From Spirochaetaceae bacterium (GTDB lineage: Bacteria; Spirochaetota; Spirochaetia; SZUA-6; Bin103), in assembly GCA_028818385.1 (NCBI GenBank), contig JAPPNY010000106.1, positions 7,144-13,890 of the forward strand: a stretch of DNA of 6,747 nucleotides. The letters are read 5' to 3'. This document shows positions 5,971-6,747 of the stretch, in pieces. Position 1 is the stretch's first letter. Every line of letters starts with the position of its first letter. A model generated the notes under the pieces. That model saw only the letters and a program-made list of their open reading frames with translations. It ran no database searches and had not been told where the DNA came from. A program made the translations under genes and the position numbers.

Positions 5971-6162
5971 ATGCACAAGTACACCACGAGCGAGGTATGC
6001 AAGCGGATACGGTGTCACCGAACGACGCTACTCCGGATGATCCGCCGGGGCGACTTCCCGGCGCCGATCGTCGTGGGGAACCGCTACCGATGGACGGAAG
6101 CCGATCTCAACAGTGGGAAGCGCACGGCGGACGGAAGAGGTCGGCGGCGTAACGGGTACTGA
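5971..6162 (+). CDS. AlpA/excisionase-like small helix-turn-helix protein
   Basis: This is a 63-residue DNA-binding protein. YTTSEVCKRIRCHRTTLLRMIRRGDFPAPIVVGNRYRWTEADL, read in overlapping parts, matches the winged MerR-like HTH_17/AlpA pattern: a helix, turn and recognition helix (about residues 5-23), then FPAPI.vG.rYRW.eADL. Members act as excisionases (recombination directionality factors) or as activators of integrase and element genes. The usual helix after 'EADL' (often eeWl) is replaced by a basic, glycine-rich tail (SGKRTADGRGRRRNGY), so the C-terminus may be altered. ATG 5971 is chosen because the HTH starts directly after it and a promoter places the transcription start there. The frame is open upstream to TTG 5935, but those residues carry no family signal. 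GAGAG lies only two bases before the ATG, too close for a normal ribosome binding site. Location just after the integrase remnant is the classic int-xis layout. Confidence 0.75.
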   Translation: MHKYTTSEVCKRIRCHRTTLLRMIRRGDFPAPIVVGNRYRWTEADLNSGKRTADGRGRRRNGY

Positions 6163-6566
6163 AAGAAAACCCCGCTCCGGCGTGGAGGACCGGGCGGCGC
6201 AGGATTCAATCGCGGCGGCAGATGATGGAGGACCGACACGAAAGAACGAGGCGCCCCTAATCTACACCGCCCCCACGCCGGGAGGCGGCCAACTGAATAC
6301 TCCCGGAGGACACCCGCGTTAGTGACGCGTAACAGCCGAGCCCCTCGATACCCCGGATGAAGCCGGAGCCACCAAAGCCGCGGAGAGAAAACCGCGGATA
6401 AGGGAGAGAGGGTCACGGGGCCGGAGGCACCGGAGGCGCGGGGATGGGATGAAACCAGGGGGAGTACATCCAAGGCTGGCCGTGAGCCTATAACCCCGGG
6501 TTATTCGCGCTCCAGCCCGAAAGTTGGCTGAATTGAGGATTCGAGACGGGTTCGCGGGGCGGATCG
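6163..6566. other. 404-base stretch without a convincing gene
   Basis: I see no credible gene here. The + strand is purine-rich in places (for example GGGAGAGAGGG near 6402). Short frames exist, the best being GTG 6182 to TAG 6320-6322 (46 residues, Gly/Pro/Thr-rich, no recognised motif). Another + frame is open from 6163 to 6530 apart from TGA codons at 6223-6225 and 6358-6360. A minus-strand frame over 6084-6473 is Pro/Leu/Arg/Ser-rich and nearly lacks Asp, Glu, Lys and Ile, so I treat it as spurious. Small pairings include CCGCGG repeated either side of AGAGAAAA, CAGCC-N8-GGCTG near 6513-6530, and the palindrome at 6490-6504. Confidence 0.5.
6490..6504. repeat. palindrome ATAACCC-c-GGGTTAT
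   Basis: Seven-base perfect arms flank a single C. It resembles the ATAACCC...GTTATT element at 5829-5845, about 660 bases upstream. It could be a dimeric protein's binding site. No function can be assigned. Confidence 0.5.
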
Positions 6567-6731
6567 GTGAGAGCGCGGACCTCGGTTGACGCTCGTGATC
6601 GGACGAGACGCTGGGTCAGCGATCTGCGGGCCCTGATTCGGCCGCGCGTGGCGATTCGCGGGCTGCCGAGCGAATGGGCCGGACATGGTACGGCTGTCAG
6701 TGCCCGCGATCTGGTGGTGGAAAAAGGCTGA
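6567..6731 (+). CDS. small hypothetical protein (54 residues), uncertain
   Basis: GTG 6567 to TGA 6729-6731 encodes 54 residues with a balanced composition, including Asp, Glu, Trp, Leu, Ile and Val: it starts VRARTSVDARDRTRRW and ends AVSARDLVVEKG. That balance sets it apart from the Arg/Pro-rich spurious frames nearby. The frame is open upstream only to 6537. GGGGCGG about four to ten bases before the GTG is a weak ribosome binding candidate, and no clear promoter is visible. I do not recognise a family. It could be a genuine small gene, the remnant of a longer decayed gene, or chance. Confidence 0.3.
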   Translation: MRARTSVDARDRTRRWVSDLRALIRPRVAIRGLPSEWAGHGTAVSARDLVVEKG

Positions 6732-6747
6732 GATTCCCGCTTTGCTG

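Noticed and set aside
6084..6473. 129-codon minus-strand frame opposite the alpA-like gene tail and the stretch after it
   Set aside because: It starts with TTG, overlaps the alpA-like gene and its product almost lacks Asp, Glu, Lys and Ile, as spurious frames do.
6163..6530. A + frame open apart from two TGA codons, suggesting recoding
   Set aside because: Other genes in the window use TGA as a normal stop, the product has no recognised motif, and the composition is Arg/Gly/Pro-rich. Recoding is not needed to explain it.
6163..6566. Structured RNA such as RNase P RNA or a group II intron
   Set aside because: None of the conserved core sequences of these RNAs is present; only short isolated stems can be drawn.
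4284..6747. Direct repeat of the tRNA-Lys 3' end marking the far end of an integrated element
   Set aside because: By eye, no copy of the TTCGAATCCGTCGCGGCTCA segment occurs downstream in the window; the other end, if any, lies outside.
1..6747. CRISPR array or tandem repeats
   Set aside because: No regularly spaced direct repeats are visible.

Overview
This is a high-GC bacterial chromosome segment with two distinct halves. I read positions 1 to about 2670 as core genome. It holds, all on the + strand and closely packed, the 3' part of a ComEC/Rec2 DNA-uptake channel gene, rsmA (ksgA), a short prephenate/arogenate dehydrogenase gene (tyrA) and a bactofilin gene. The wording of the RsmA N-terminus and of the TyrA motifs, together with the bactofilin, resembles what I remember of Spirochaetota. 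That lineage call comes from memory of the families and is only moderately supported.

A tRNA-Lys (anticodon TTT, 2722-2794) closes the core block. It has a good promoter placed so that transcription should start almost at the tRNA's own 5' end. It carries no encoded CCA.

From the tRNA onward the window looks like accessory DNA. Two minus-strand genes converge on the tRNA: a P-loop kinase-like protein (3627-4283) followed by a class I SAM-dependent methyltransferase (2792-3601). The methyltransferase stop codon overlaps the last three bases of the tRNA. The kinase-like gene is visibly poorer in GC than the core genes. After about 410 bases with no convincing gene comes a decayed phage-type tyrosine recombinase of the P4/DUF4102 class (4696-5828). 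It has an in-frame stop, a frameshift and a Cys codon where the catalytic Tyr is expected.

Next is an AT-rich intergenic stretch (5829-5970) with a near-perfect 17-bp inverted repeat, then a small AlpA/excisionase-like helix-turn-helix gene (5971-6162) with a promoter suggesting a leaderless mRNA. Positions 6163-6566 have no convincing gene. A 54-codon reading frame (6567-6731) lies near the right edge.

The best overall reading is a tRNA-Lys-proximal remnant of an integrative element, with a dead integrase, a surviving regulator/excisionase and a two-gene cargo cassette, next to a housekeeping operon. No direct repeat of the tRNA 3' end was found in the window, so the element's boundaries are not proven. 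I see no clear evidence for a wholly new system. The points most worth following are the hairpin beside the alpA-like gene, the kinase-methyltransferase pair and the tRNA/methyltransferase junction.
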